Source: Gemmatimonadales bacterium
GTDB lineage: Bacteria; Gemmatimonadota; Gemmatimonadetes; Palauibacterales; Palauibacteraceae
Direction of reading: 5' to 3'
Length of the DNA: 64,000 nucleotides
NCBI GenBank assembly: GCA_009840115.1
Contig: VXOJ01000016.1
Coordinates: 1 to 64,000, forward strand
In this document: positions 25,779 to 35,200 of the stretch, piece by piece
How positions within the stretch are numbered: position 1 is the stretch's first letter
Layout: each line of letters opens with the position of its first letter
Made by a program: the position numbers and the translations under genes
The notes under the pieces: generated by a model
Databases searched by the model: none
What the model saw: the letters and a program-made list of their open reading frames with translations, nothing else
Told to the model about the DNA's origin: nothing

Positions 25779-26245
25779 CTATTCGCATCGTGCGGTACCT
25801 CTGAATGTACGCGGGACGGTGCACTGGTTTCCGGCCCCGGCGGAGTGATGATTCGGCAGGCGGGCCCGGGGGCCCGCGCAAGCCGGCGATCAAGCGTCAA
25901 CAGGGGGCATGAAAGCGCTTCGGCAAGCGCCACGTACCATCCATCGTAAATGCTGAGGTTGTGGCGCAGTTCCCAGACGCGATCGGCTAGAGGTTCGAAC
26001 GGGAACGGCTCGATATCGAGCGTCAGCAGGTCGCGGCGGGCGAGATTGACCTCGGAGGTCTCCAGCCGTTCGGCAAGCTCCAGCCGGCGAAGAACGTTGC
26101 TCGCTTCCGCGAGGGCGATCTGTGGGCCCGCTAGGGCACGGCCTTCGCGAGTTGCCTCCGCTATGGCAGCTTCCGACCAGGCGCCGTCCGTCCCGAGGTC
26201 GGCTACCGCCGCCGCGAGGACCGAGGCATCAACAACGACCGTCAC
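25775..26245 (-). CDS. vapC: VapC-family PIN-domain toxin
   Basis: A 156-residue PIN-domain ribonuclease. The acidic residues that bind metal are in place: D6 in VTVVVDASVL, the Glu in ALAEASNVLRRLEL, the Asp in LSIYDGWYVALAEAL, and the final Asp in PLLTLDRRLARA. VapC toxins cut tRNA or rRNA when their antitoxin is degraded. The start is the GTG at 26245, in a GTGA overlap with the antitoxin stop. The antitoxin-first order and coupling are typical of FitAB/VapBC modules. The ~20-residue tail after the PIN fold is not conserved. Confidence 0.88.
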   Translation of the reverse strand: MTVVVDASVLAAAVADLGTDGAWSEAAIAEATREGRALAGPQIALAEASNVLRRLELAERLETSEVNLARRDLLTLDIEPFPFEPLADRVWELRHNLSIYDGWYVALAEALSCPLLTLDRRLARAPGPACRIITPPGPETSAPSRVHSEVPHDANS

Positions 26246-26478
26246 TTCCGGTCGGCGTCTCGCGCCTGCAGGATGCTCTCGGTGGTCACCCGATTGGTCG
26301 ACAGCCGCTTGCGGGCGCGAACGCTCTCGACCCACTCCTCAACGGTCGGCTTCGCTACCAACCGCGTGAGTTCGCCGCGCAGATACCGCTGCATCGACTG
26401 GCCGCGAGAAGCCGCGCGCACCTTCAGCCGGTCACGCACTTCCTCGGGGACGTCTCGAATCGTGATTTGAACACTCAT
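26242..26478 (-). CDS. vapB: FitA/VapB-type ribbon-helix-helix antitoxin
   Basis: A 78-residue antitoxin. The N-terminus MSVQITIRDVPEEVRDRLKV, then SRGQSMQRYLRGEL, is a ribbon-helix-helix DNA-binding domain of the FitA type. The C-terminal half (VEEWVESVRARKRL) is the part expected to wrap the PIN toxin. It precedes vapC with a GTGA overlap. The ATG at 26478 was chosen over an upstream in-frame ATG because it begins the RHH strand and lies at the predicted transcription start. Two TGACATC repeats at the promoter suggest autorepression by the VapBC complex. Confidence 0.85.
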   Translation of the reverse strand: MSVQITIRDVPEEVRDRLKVRAASRGQSMQRYLRGELTRLVAKPTVEEWVESVRARKRLSTNRVTTESILQARDADRK

Positions 26479-26513
26479 GACATCATTTTGACATCGGCAG
26501 CATCGTTTCGCAA
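26478..26513 (-). promoter_or_regulatory. vapBC promoter with direct-repeat operator
   Basis: On the minus strand: TTGCGA (26513-26508), 17-bp spacer, CAAAAT (26490-26485). Initiation would fall at or next to the vapB ATG (26478), so the mRNA may be leaderless. On the plus strand TGACATC occurs at 26478-26484 and 26489-26495, exactly 11 bp apart (one helical turn) and straddling the -10 box, a fitting site for a ribbon-helix-helix repressor. Confidence 0.5.
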
Positions 26514-26520
26514 GCACGCG

Positions 26521-26536
26521 CGTTCCCGCGGGAACG
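26521..26536. repeat. Perfect 16-bp palindrome
   Basis: CGTTCCCGCGGGAACG reads identically on both strands. It lies between the cystathionine synthase stop (26559) and the vapB promoter, directly beside the 11-nt tRNA-end repeat. It could be a hairpin without a T-tract, a protein site, or part of a recombination site. Confidence 0.6.
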
Positions 26537-26537
26537 T

Positions 26538-26548
26538 CTCCCGGGCGC
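26538..26548 (+). repeat. Direct repeat, copy 2, possible attR
   Basis: Exact copy of the last 11 bases of tRNA-Arg (22184-22194), located where the less GC-rich block ends and the next housekeeping gene begins. Confidence 0.4.
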
Positions 26549-26558
26549 GTCCGTCGCT

Positions 26559-27938
26559 CTATGCGCCGAGGGCGGAGATGAGGTCGGAGCGGGTGAGGAT
26601 GCCCAACGTGGCGTCTTCCTGCCGTACGAGCACGGCGGGCTGGTCTCCGCTGAGGGCGTTCGCGAAGGCGTGCACGGGGCTCGAGGCCTCCACGACCGGG
26701 AAGGGCGGGCCCATGACGTCGCGCACGAGGCGCCCCCGGGCGTCGGGATCTCCCATGAGGAAGCCAAGGATGTTCTGCTCGATGAGGCTCCCGACGACTT
26801 CTCCTCCCTCCGTCACCGGAAGCTGCGAGATCGCATGCTCACGCATCGACGCGATCGCATCCTCGAGCGACATGTCGACCGGGGCCGACACGAGCGGCCT
26901 TTCGGTCGAACGGCGTGCGACGAGCGCTCCCGCGGTAAGGGTCTCGCCCTCCTCGAGGAAGCCGTGCTCCTGCATCCAGACGTCGTTGTAGACCTTGCCG
27001 AGCGCGCGGTAGCCGCCGTCGGGCATGACCACGACGAGCACATCCTCGTCCGAGATCGCCTCGCGGTTCGCCTCCATCCACTGGAGCGCGCCGGCCATCG
27101 CCATGCCGCACGAGCCGCCGAGGAACATCCCCTCCTCGCGCGCGAGCCGGCGGGTCATGAGCATCGACTCGCGGTCCGTGACGCGCACGTAGTCGTCCAC
27201 GATCTCGAAGTTCATGTTGCCGGCGAGGATGTCCTCCCCCACCCCTTCGGTGACGTAGGGCTGGATTTCGTCCTCGTCGAACTCGCCGGTGTGGAAGTAC
27301 TTCCAGTAGACGGAGCCGTACGGGTCCACGCCGATGATCCGCACGTCGGCGTTCCGTTCCTTGAGGTAGGCGGCGGAGCCCGAAATCGTGCCGCCGGTGC
27401 CGGAGCCGACGAAGAGGTGCGTGATCCTCCCCTCCGTCCCCTCCCACAGTTCCGGGCCGGTCGTCCGCAGGTGGGCGAGCGTGTTGGCGGGGTTGTCGTA
27501 CTGGTTCATGTAGAAGGAGTTGGGCGTCTCCTCCGCGAGCCGGCGCGAGACCTGGTAGTAGGAGCGCGGATCCTCGGGGTCCACCGCGGTCGGGCAGACG
27601 ATGACCTCCGCCCCGAGCGCCCGCAGGATGGCGATCTTCTCGGGGCTCTGCTTGTCGGTGGTCGCGAAGATGCACTTGTAGCCGCGCGCGATGGCGGCGA
27701 GCGCGAGCCCGACGCCGGTGTTGCCGCTCGTGCCCTCGACGATCGTGCCGCCGGGTGCGATCAGGCCCCGCTCCTCGGCGTCGTCGAGCATCGAGACCCC
27801 GATCCGGTCCTTGACGGAGCCGCCCGGATTGAAGTACTCGAGCTTCGCGAGGACGGTGCCCGGCAGGTGCGCGGCGAGCCGGTTCACGCGCACCAGCGGC
27901 GTGCCGCCGATCGTGCCCAGGATATCCTCGTGCCACAT
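26559..27938 (-). CDS. Cystathionine beta-synthase (PLP domain plus CBS pair)
   Basis: A 459-residue PLP enzyme that joins serine and homocysteine to cystathionine (or makes cysteine). The fold-type II core has the PLP lysine K43 in FNPGGSVKDRIG and the phosphate loop SGNTG (71-75). GSGTGGTISG later binds the cofactor phosphate. A CBS-domain pair occupies ~330-459 (DMSLEDAIASMREHAISQLP; ASSPVHAFANALSGDQPAVL), the regulatory module of eukaryotic-type CBS. No haem-binding N-terminal extension is present. The homocysteine methyltransferase gene 2.3 kb upstream on the same strand suggests local sulfur amino-acid metabolism. Confidence 0.9.
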   Translation of the reverse strand: MWHEDILGTIGGTPLVRVNRLAAHLPGTVLAKLEYFNPGGSVKDRIGVSMLDDAEERGLIAPGGTIVEGTSGNTGVGLALAAIARGYKCIFATTDKQSPEKIAILRALGAEVIVCPTAVDPEDPRSYYQVSRRLAEETPNSFYMNQYDNPANTLAHLRTTGPELWEGTEGRITHLFVGSGTGGTISGSAAYLKERNADVRIIGVDPYGSVYWKYFHTGEFDEDEIQPYVTEGVGEDILAGNMNFEIVDDYVRVTDRESMLMTRRLAREEGMFLGGSCGMAMAGALQWMEANREAISDEDVLVVVMPDGGYRALGKVYNDVWMQEHGFLEEGETLTAGALVARRSTERPLVSAPVDMSLEDAIASMREHAISQLPVTEGGEVVGSLIEQNILGFLMGDPDARGRLVRDVMGPPFPVVEASSPVHAFANALSGDQPAVLVRQEDATLGILTRSDLISALGA

Positions 27939-27978
27939 GAAGATTCGCCCTCCCTTGCGCCGGCGCCCGCTCGACGGG

Positions 27979-30243
27979 CTACCCGGTCAGGTTGAAGAGC
28001 CGGCTGTACTTGACGACGAGTTGGCGCTGCTTCGGACCGGCCATGATTCCCGTGCGCTCAAGCGAGCCGGTGTGATTCGTGTCGTTCCACACCACGTACA
28101 ACCCCGTCCCGGCCGTGTCGAGCCACGCGAACCGGATGTTGGTCCCGACATCCTTCGTATCGTCGTTGTACTGGACGTTCGCCTGCAGGTAAACGCGCGG
28201 CGTGAACGAATATGACGCGTTGAAGCGCACGACCGCGGTCTTGAAGCTGCCCTCGTCGAGGCGGACGTCGAAGTAGTTCGTGATCAGGCTCGCGCTGAGG
28301 CGGTCTCCGTAGCGGTACGCGAGCGTCGCGTTCGGCCCGAATCGGGTTCCGCTGTAGAACCCGCCAAGGTCCCAGCCGACGGAAAGCGACAGCGGAGCGC
28401 CCCGGTTCGTGTTCGCCCTGAACTCCCAGTCGATGTTGTGGTACGTGCCGGCCGGGATGACGATGTCCTCCCGGATCGCGAACGGTGCCTCGAGACCCTC
28501 CCCCGTGAAGTTGAAGCCGGGAAGCTGGAAGAAGGCGCCGTTCTCGAACTGGAAGTGGTTGTCGATGTGCAGGAGATACGACTCGTTGAAGCCGCCCAGC
28601 GTCCACCAGCTGTTCCCGGAGATGTGGGGGCGGAACTCGCGGAACCAGGACACGCCTTCCGTGCGCATGTGGCGGAGGAAGCGCCAGTTCACCTGCCGGT
28701 AGCCGCGCCGGTTCACGAAACCGACCTCCGGGTTGAAGGCGTCGCCGATCTGCCGGTACCCGGTCGTGATCTGCCAGTCGCGCGTCACGTACCGCATGCC
28801 GCCGGCGAAGCCGTACTCGCCGTCGTTGAACCCCGAGCCCGCGGCTTCCTCCCCGGTCGGGACGGGCGTGGCGGTGAGGCTCGCCCAGCCGTTGAACGTC
28901 AGGGCGTCGCCGATGCCGAGCCTGCCGTCGATCCCGTACGTGAGGTTGTGGTCTCCCGCATCGGCCGCATTGAGGCGCGACACGAAGATGGCGCCGAGCT
29001 GCGAGCGGTTGCCGAACTCCCGGTACGCCCGCAGCACGCCGAAGTTGTTCGCCGGCGCGATCCGTTCGCTGAGGCCGGTGTCGTCGTCGAAGTGGAAGGC
29101 CTCGTCGGTCTGGATGTTGAGCATGCCGACCTGGAAGGCGCCCACCTTTCCGGTCATCCGGGCGCCGGCCGTGATCGGCACCTCCCGTCCGCCCTGAAGC
29201 CCGATGCGGCGGCTGAAGAAGAGTTCGGCCGAACGGCTCGCGCCGACGGCGAAGGTGCCCGCGTTCTCCAGGAAGAAGGCGCGCTTCTCCGGGAAGAAGA
29301 GGCTGAAGCGCGTGAGGTTCACCTGCTGATCGTCGACCTCCGCCTGCGCGAAGTCGGTGTTCACGGTGAGGTCGAGGGTGAGGCTCTGGTTGAGGCCGAT
29401 CTTGGCGTCGCCGCCGATCTGCCGGCCGAAGTCCGTCTCCGGCGACGGCACGCGGTAGTCCCTGAAGCCGTCCATGAGCGCGTACGGGCTGATCGATACC
29501 GTCCGCCGGGCGGGGGCTTCCAGCGCGAGGGTGCCGGCGAGCGAGACCCGGTACACGCCGAACTGCCTGGGCAGGGGCGCCCACATCGACTGCTCGCTGT
29601 TGCGCCGGATCTTGCGCTCGAAGTTCAGGCCCCAGTCCTGCGGTCCCCCGGCGCCGTAGCGGAGGGTCGAGAACGGGATCCGCATCTCGGCGTACCAGCC
29701 GCGTTCATCCCGGCTCGTGGCGACCTCCCACGAGGCGTCCCAGTTGAGGTTGAAGCCGCCGGCCGAGCCGCGCTGCTGGCGGCCCCCGCCCCGGCCTCCG
29801 CCCACCCCCTCGCCGGTGACCTGGCCGTCGTACTCGATGCCGGCCGGCGTGGTGCCGAAGACGAGGGCGTTCTGCCGGTCCAGGTAGGTGTCGAGCACGA
29901 CGACGAAGGCATCGGAGTCGTCGAGCGAGGCGTCGCGCAACGTCTGGCCCGTGACGATGCCCGCCGGGTCGTCGTCGAGGAGCCACGCGCCGATGTAGAG
30001 CGCCGCGCCGTCGTAGCCGACGCGGACCTCCGTGGACTGCGACACCGGCTGGCCCTCGGTAGGCTCGCGCTGGGTGAAGCCGTCGAGCGGTTCGAGGCCC
30101 GACCAGGCGTCGTCGTCGAGCCGGCCGTCGATGACGGGCGGCGCCGCGATCTCCGACGCCCGCGCCCGGGGCGCCTGCTGGCCGCCCAGCAGGCCGGGCA
30201 CGGCAAGGCTGGAGATGGCGACGAGGCCAAGTACGGCGCGCAC
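27979..30243 (-). CDS. DUF5916 outer-membrane protein with N-terminal CBM9-like domain
   Basis: A 754-residue exported protein with a signal peptide (VRAVLGLVAISSLAVPGLLG). The N-terminal ~30-210 is a family-9 carbohydrate-binding-like fold (APPVIDGRLDDDAWSGL; TEVRVGYDGAALYIGAWLLD), interrupted by a Gly/Arg-rich loop. The rest is a long beta-barrel-like DUF5916 region with many amphipathic strands (FSLFFPEKRAFFLENAGTF is a family hallmark). It ends with an aromatic-containing strand. Start GTG 30243 is preceded by a purine-rich site; open sequence upstream belongs to another gene. Proteins of this type are common in Bacteroidota and Gemmatimonadota, with function unproven. Confidence 0.85.
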   Translation of the reverse strand: MRAVLGLVAISSLAVPGLLGGQQAPRARASEIAAPPVIDGRLDDDAWSGLEPLDGFTQREPTEGQPVSQSTEVRVGYDGAALYIGAWLLDDDPAGIVTGQTLRDASLDDSDAFVVVLDTYLDRQNALVFGTTPAGIEYDGQVTGEGVGGGRGGGRQQRGSAGGFNLNWDASWEVATSRDERGWYAEMRIPFSTLRYGAGGPQDWGLNFERKIRRNSEQSMWAPLPRQFGVYRVSLAGTLALEAPARRTVSISPYALMDGFRDYRVPSPETDFGRQIGGDAKIGLNQSLTLDLTVNTDFAQAEVDDQQVNLTRFSLFFPEKRAFFLENAGTFAVGASRSAELFFSRRIGLQGGREVPITAGARMTGKVGAFQVGMLNIQTDEAFHFDDDTGLSERIAPANNFGVLRAYREFGNRSQLGAIFVSRLNAADAGDHNLTYGIDGRLGIGDALTFNGWASLTATPVPTGEEAAGSGFNDGEYGFAGGMRYVTRDWQITTGYRQIGDAFNPEVGFVNRRGYRQVNWRFLRHMRTEGVSWFREFRPHISGNSWWTLGGFNESYLLHIDNHFQFENGAFFQLPGFNFTGEGLEAPFAIREDIVIPAGTYHNIDWEFRANTNRGAPLSLSVGWDLGGFYSGTRFGPNATLAYRYGDRLSASLITNYFDVRLDEGSFKTAVVRFNASYSFTPRVYLQANVQYNDDTKDVGTNIRFAWLDTAGTGLYVVWNDTNHTGSLERTGIMAGPKQRQLVVKYSRLFNLTG

Positions 30244-30260
30244 GCGGATCTCTTCCCCCC

Positions 30261-31235
30261 TCAAGTGACGGTCCGCTGAGAAGGTACGGCCCCGCCGCGG
30301 ATGGCGGCGATCGCGGCGGGGCCCACGCGGCAGCAGCCGCCGACGCCGTCGGCGCCCGCCGCCCGCCACTCGGCCGCGCTCCGGGCCCAGTCCGTCGGGG
30401 TCGCGGGGCCCGTCCAGCGCTTCGCGTCCGCGTCCCATTCCTCCCCCGAGTTGGGATAGGCGAGGATCGGTTTTTCGGTCGCCCGCCGCGCCGCGCGGAC
30501 GAGGGGGACGACGAGGCGCGGATCGACACAGTTCACGCCGACCGCGACGACGTGCGGTTCGGCGTCGCACAGGGCGACGGCAGTCTCGAGCGGGGTGCCG
30601 TCCGCGAGGCGCGCGCCGTCGCGACACTGGAAGCTGATCCACGTCGGGCGGTGGGAGACGGCGGCGAGCCGGCAGTAGGCGCGCGTCTCCTCCACCGAGG
30701 GCGTCGTCTCGCAGGCGAGGACATCGGCCTCCGTCTCGGCGAGGACCTCCCAGCGCGGGGCGTGGAAGTCGTACAACTCGGCCGCGGAGAGCCCGTAGTC
30801 GCCCGTGTACTCCGATCCATCGGCGAGGTAGGCCCCGTACGGCCCGATGCTCGCGGCGACGAGCGGCGGCGGACGGCTCGCGGGCGGCGCGCCGCCGGGC
30901 CCGGGCGCCGCCCGGCCGCCGAGGAAGTCCGCGCGGGCCGAGATCGCCGCGTCGACGGACTCGCGCAGGATGCGGGTGGTCGCCGCGGCGCCGAGCCCCC
31001 GGGCCGCGAACCCCTCGAAGGTCGCCTGGTAGGTCGCGGTGGCGATGCAGTCGGCCCCCGCCTCGAGGAAGCGGCGGTGCGCGGTGCGTATCGTCTCGGG
31101 GTCGTCGATGAGGGCGCGGGCGGACCACAGGGGATCGTCGAGATCGCAGCCCAGCGCCTCGAGTTCCGTCGCCAGGCCCCCATCGAGGACGAGGAAGCCC
31201 TCCCGCTCGATGAAGTCGCGGATCGGGTCGGTCAA
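30261..31235 (-). CDS. mmuM: Homocysteine S-methyltransferase family protein
   Basis: A 324-residue zinc-dependent methyltransferase that moves a methyl group from S-methylmethionine (or SAM) to homocysteine, giving methionine. Zinc cysteines are visible in VAVGVNCVDP and in GVGGCCRVGP near the C-terminus, with LDGGLATELEALGCDL at the N-terminus and TATYQATFEGF typical of MmuM/BHMT. Start is TTG 31235 in a TTGA overlap with the preceding MBL gene stop. No corrinoid-binding domain follows, so it is not MetH. Confidence 0.88.
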   Translation of the reverse strand: MTDPIRDFIEREGFLVLDGGLATELEALGCDLDDPLWSARALIDDPETIRTAHRRFLEAGADCIATATYQATFEGFAARGLGAAATTRILRESVDAAISARADFLGGRAAPGPGGAPPASRPPPLVAASIGPYGAYLADGSEYTGDYGLSAAELYDFHAPRWEVLAETEADVLACETTPSVEETRAYCRLAAVSHRPTWISFQCRDGARLADGTPLETAVALCDAEPHVVAVGVNCVDPRLVVPLVRAARRATEKPILAYPNSGEEWDADAKRWTGPATPTDWARSAAEWRAAGADGVGGCCRVGPAAIAAIRGGAVPSQRTVT

Positions 31236-32197
31236 CTCGGGTCCGGGCCGATCATGATCGAGAACCCCTCGAACACGAACTCGATCCCGCCGTCCCGCAG
31301 TCGGTTGCCGACGGCGATGCCCTCGAACATGGCTTCCACGGCATCGTGCAGCTCCAGCAGCCGCGACGGCTCCGCGACCGGCGTGTTGTGGGCCGTGAAC
31401 AGCGTCGTCAGCCCGGGTGCCAGCTCGGCGAGCCGGGCCACCGATGTCCGGTACGCCTCCAGGTCCGTCTCCGGCGCGAAGAGCCAGATCGGGCCCTCGT
31501 AGAAGGAATCCCCGGTCCAGAGGAAGCCGGCGTCGCGGTCGAGGAGGGCGATCGCGTCGGGCGTGTGGCCGGGGACGGCCACGACTTCGAGGGTGCGCCC
31601 GCCCAGGTCGATCCGGTGTCCGTCTTCGATGAAGGCGGAGACCTCGAAGGCGGGCGTGTGGTAGTTGTCCTCGGTGATCCCCGCGGGAAGGACGCGGCAG
31701 AGGGCGCTCGCGGCCACTTCCCCCCGCACCTCGGGGTTCGTGCGGCCACGGGCGCGCGTGCGGGTGAACTCCGTGTCCATGGCGAGCACGCGCTCGAACT
31801 CGGCGTTGCCCCCGACGTGGTCCATGTGCGTGTGCGAGTTGAGGACGGTCACGGGCAGCGCCGTGAGCTCGTCCACGACGGTGCGGATGCGCCCGATCCC
31901 CATCCCCGTGTCGAAGAGGAGGGCGCGCTCCTCGCCCAGGATCAGGTAGGAGATGACCTCCTGGAACTGGAACGGCTCGTAGATCGCGTACACGCGCGGG
32001 GCGACGCGATACACCTCGAACCAGTCATCGGTGGCTTCGACGCGCTCGAGGTCCTCGTACTGCGAGCGGGGCACGTTCGAGCAGAACCCCGCCGTCGCGG
32101 CCCTCGATTCGGGGGCGATGTCCGGGCCCGGCGCGCAGGCGAGCGCCCCCCCGGCCAGCGCGCCCGCGCCCGCCAGCCGGAGGATCGCCCCGCGCAC
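31232..32197 (-). CDS. Metallo-beta-lactamase-fold lipoprotein hydrolase
   Basis: A 321-residue exported hydrolase. A signal with lipobox GALAC (Cys21) anchors it to a membrane. The metal motif HTHMDH is at residues 122-127, the preceding LLFDTGMG is present, VPGHTPD supplies the next histidine, and LWTGDSFYEG the bridging Asp. This is the general MBL-fold layout (quinoprotein-relay, lactonase or beta-lactamase types cannot be separated). Coupled to the homocysteine methyltransferase gene downstream by TTGA, and 5 nt after the sortilin-like gene. Substrate unknown. Confidence 0.85.
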   Translation of the reverse strand: MRGAILRLAGAGALAGGALACAPGPDIAPESRAATAGFCSNVPRSQYEDLERVEATDDWFEVYRVAPRVYAIYEPFQFQEVISYLILGEERALLFDTGMGIGRIRTVVDELTALPVTVLNSHTHMDHVGGNAEFERVLAMDTEFTRTRARGRTNPEVRGEVAASALCRVLPAGITEDNYHTPAFEVSAFIEDGHRIDLGGRTLEVVAVPGHTPDAIALLDRDAGFLWTGDSFYEGPIWLFAPETDLEAYRTSVARLAELAPGLTTLFTAHNTPVAEPSRLLELHDAVEAMFEGIAVGNRLRDGGIEFVFEGFSIMIGPDPS

Positions 32198-32202
32198 GCC
32201 CG

Positions 32203-35200
32203 CTATCCGTCTTCGTCGGTGGTGATGACGCGCCCGACCCTCGCCTGGAGCATCCGGTTGAACTCGGCGAGTTCGTCGGCCAGCACCGCCTGCAGCCGCA
32301 CGACCACTTCATCGATCTGGTCGCTCAGGAGCTGCGCCACCTCGGCGTGCTGGTCGGTGGGCGGGAAGTCGGCCGTGCCGACCGCCCCCTGGAGGTACTG
32401 CAGGCGGCCGGCGATCATCGAGGGCCAGCGCACTCCGTCCGGCCCCGTGTTCTTGAGCTGCACGAGTTCGCCCTCCACCTCGATGAGCGATTCGTCGAGC
32501 GCCTCTCCCGCCTCGAGCACGTCCTCCGCGTCCCCGGCCTCTTCGAGCACCGGTCGCAGGTCATGGATCTGCCGCCGCAGGAGTTCGATCTGGTTGACGG
32601 CATCGGCGAGCCGGTTCCGATCCTCCACGATGTCGTCGAGCAGCGCCTTCTGCGCGAGGATGTCCGCCATCGAGCCCTCGGAACTCGGATCGCGGAGGAC
32701 CGTCAGTTCCTCGGTCCCCACGTCCTCGCCGTCCACGACCAGCGTCACGGTGTAGGTGCCCGGGGGCTGACGCGGCCCGCCGCCGAAGCCGAAGAAGCCG
32801 CCTCCGGCCGTGCGGGAGACCTCCGGCATCGGCATCCAGTCCGCGAACTGCGGCTTCGTGCGGTACTCGATCGGGTTCGCGTCGGGGCCGCGGAAGTTCC
32901 ACCACACCCGGTTGAAGCCGTCGTGGCTGGAGCCGTCGAGCGTGGCCAGCGTCTCGCCGTCCGAGTTCTCGACCCGCACCTGGACTTCGCGTCCCTCCCC
33001 GCCGCCGAGCCAGTAGTTGATCGACGCCCCGTTGGGCGGGTTCTGACCCACGGACCAGTCCTCGTACATGATCTGCGGCTCGGAGATGTCGTTGAAGCGG
33101 TACGCGTCGCGCGGCGCGAACAGGTGGGCGTCGGTGGCCGCGATCTCGGGCGTGAGCTGCTGCACCCCGCTCAGGTCGTCGAGGATCCAGTAGCCGCGGC
33201 CGTACGTCCCGGCCACGAAGTCGTTGAAGTGCTCCTGGATGATGAGCCCGTAGTACGGAGACGGCGGGAGGTTCGGCATGAAGAGCTGCCAGCTCTCTCC
33301 GTCGTCGTAGCTGATGTAGACGTTCGTCTCGGTGCCGAGGTAGAGGAGGCCCGGCCGCACCGGGTCCTCGAGCAGGTAGCGCGTGTAGTCGACCGGATGG
33401 TTGTCGACCCCATCGGTGATCTGCGTCCACGTCGCCCCGAAGTCGTCCGTCTTGTAGGCGCGCGCGTCGAAGTCGCCCACCTGGTGGTGCTCGATCGTGA
33501 TGTAGGCCTTCGCGACGTCGAAGCGGGAGGCGTCGATGCTCCGCACGATGCCGTCCGGGGGCAGGTTCGGGATGTTCTCCGTGACGTTCGTCCACGTCGC
33601 GCCGTCGTCGCGGCTCACCTGCACGAGGCCGTCGTTCGTGCCGGCCCAGAATACGCCCTGCTCGATGGGCGACTCGTCGAAGGCGTAGATCACGCAGCAG
33701 AACTCCACGCCGATGTTGTCGGGCGTGAGCCCGCCGGAGACGGTCATCCGCTCCCGGTTGTTCGTGGAGAGGTCGGGGCTGATGACCTCCCAGCTCTGGC
33801 CGCGGTTGCGCGTGCGGTGCACGTGCTGACTCGTGACGTAGATCGTCTCGTTGTCGTGCGGGGAGATGAGGAGGGGGAAGGTCCACTGGAAGCGGTAGCG
33901 GATCTCCTCCGCCGGATATCCCATCGTGGACTCGGGCCACACCTCGACGTCGCGGAACTGGCCGCGCTCCCGGTCGTGCCGCACGACGATGCCGCCGACC
34001 GCGCCGGCGCCGGACGCGCTCGACCACACGATGTTCGGGTCGGTGGGATCGGGCGTCGCGAAGCCGCTCTCACCGCCCCCCACGGTCGTCCAGTCGCCGC
34101 GCGGGATGAGTCCGCGCGCCCAGAAGCCGCTGTAGCGCGTGTTCGACGGCCCGTGGTAGGAGGGCCCGTCCTGCCGGTTCCCCATCACGTTGTAGGGGAT
34201 CTCGTTGTCCACCGTGACGTGGTACATCTGCGCGATCGGCAGCTGCATGCGCGACCACGACTTCATCCGGTTCTCCGTGATCGCGACGCCGCTGTCGCCG
34301 CCGATGAAGACGCGGTCCGAGTTCTCCGGATCGACCCAGATGTCGTGCAGGTCCCACCCCGGGGCCTGCGGGTCTCCGCCCAGGGGCCCGCCGCCGAGGA
34401 AGTTGAACATCTCGTACGTCGCGCCCCCGTCCCGGCTCACGCTGAAGCTGGACGAGAGGAAGTAGAGTTCGTCGCGGTCGTCGGAGGCGACGCCGCAGCG
34501 GGTGTAGTAGGCCTGCCGGGTCGCGAGGTCGTGGCTGTAGTTCACGAGCCGCCACGTGCGGCCGCCGTCATCGCTGCTCCACAGCTCGCCCGTGTCGGTC
34601 TCGTACCCCTCCATCGGCACGCCGTCGCTCGTCTCGATGAGGGCATACACCCGGTCCGAGTCCGAGTGGGACATGCAGACGGCGATCTTGCCGAGCGTGC
34701 CCGTCGGAAGCCCGTTCCCTTCGAGTTCGGACCACGTGTCGCCGCCGTCCATCGTCAGGTGGAGACCGCTCCCCGGCCCGCCGCTGTCGCGCTTCCACGT
34801 CTTGAGATCGATGTCCCACATCGTGGCGAAGATCTTCCGCGGGTTCGCCGGGTCCATGACCATGTCGTAGGCGCCCGTCCCGCGGTCCACGAAGAGGATC
34901 TTCTCCCAGGAGGCGCCGCCGTCCGTGGTCCGGTACACGCCCCGCTCGTCGGACTCCGCGTAGGCGTGGCCGAGCGCCGCCACGTACACGACGTCCGCGT
35001 CGGTGGGATGGATCAGGATGCGGCCGACGCGGCCGGTCCCCTCCAGCCCCATGTGCGTCCACGTCTCGCCGCCGTCCGTCGACTTCCAGACCCCGTTCCC
35101 GATCGAGACGTTCGAGCGGATCGAGGTTTCGCCGGTCCCCGCCCACACGACCGCGTGGTCGCTCGGGGCGACGGCGAGGGCGCCGATGGAGTGCACGGGC

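Noticed and set aside
22195-26560. Integrase or transposase for the tRNA-adjacent block
   Set aside because: None of the frames shows tyrosine-recombinase, serine-recombinase or DDE motifs; any mobility gene must be elsewhere or lost.
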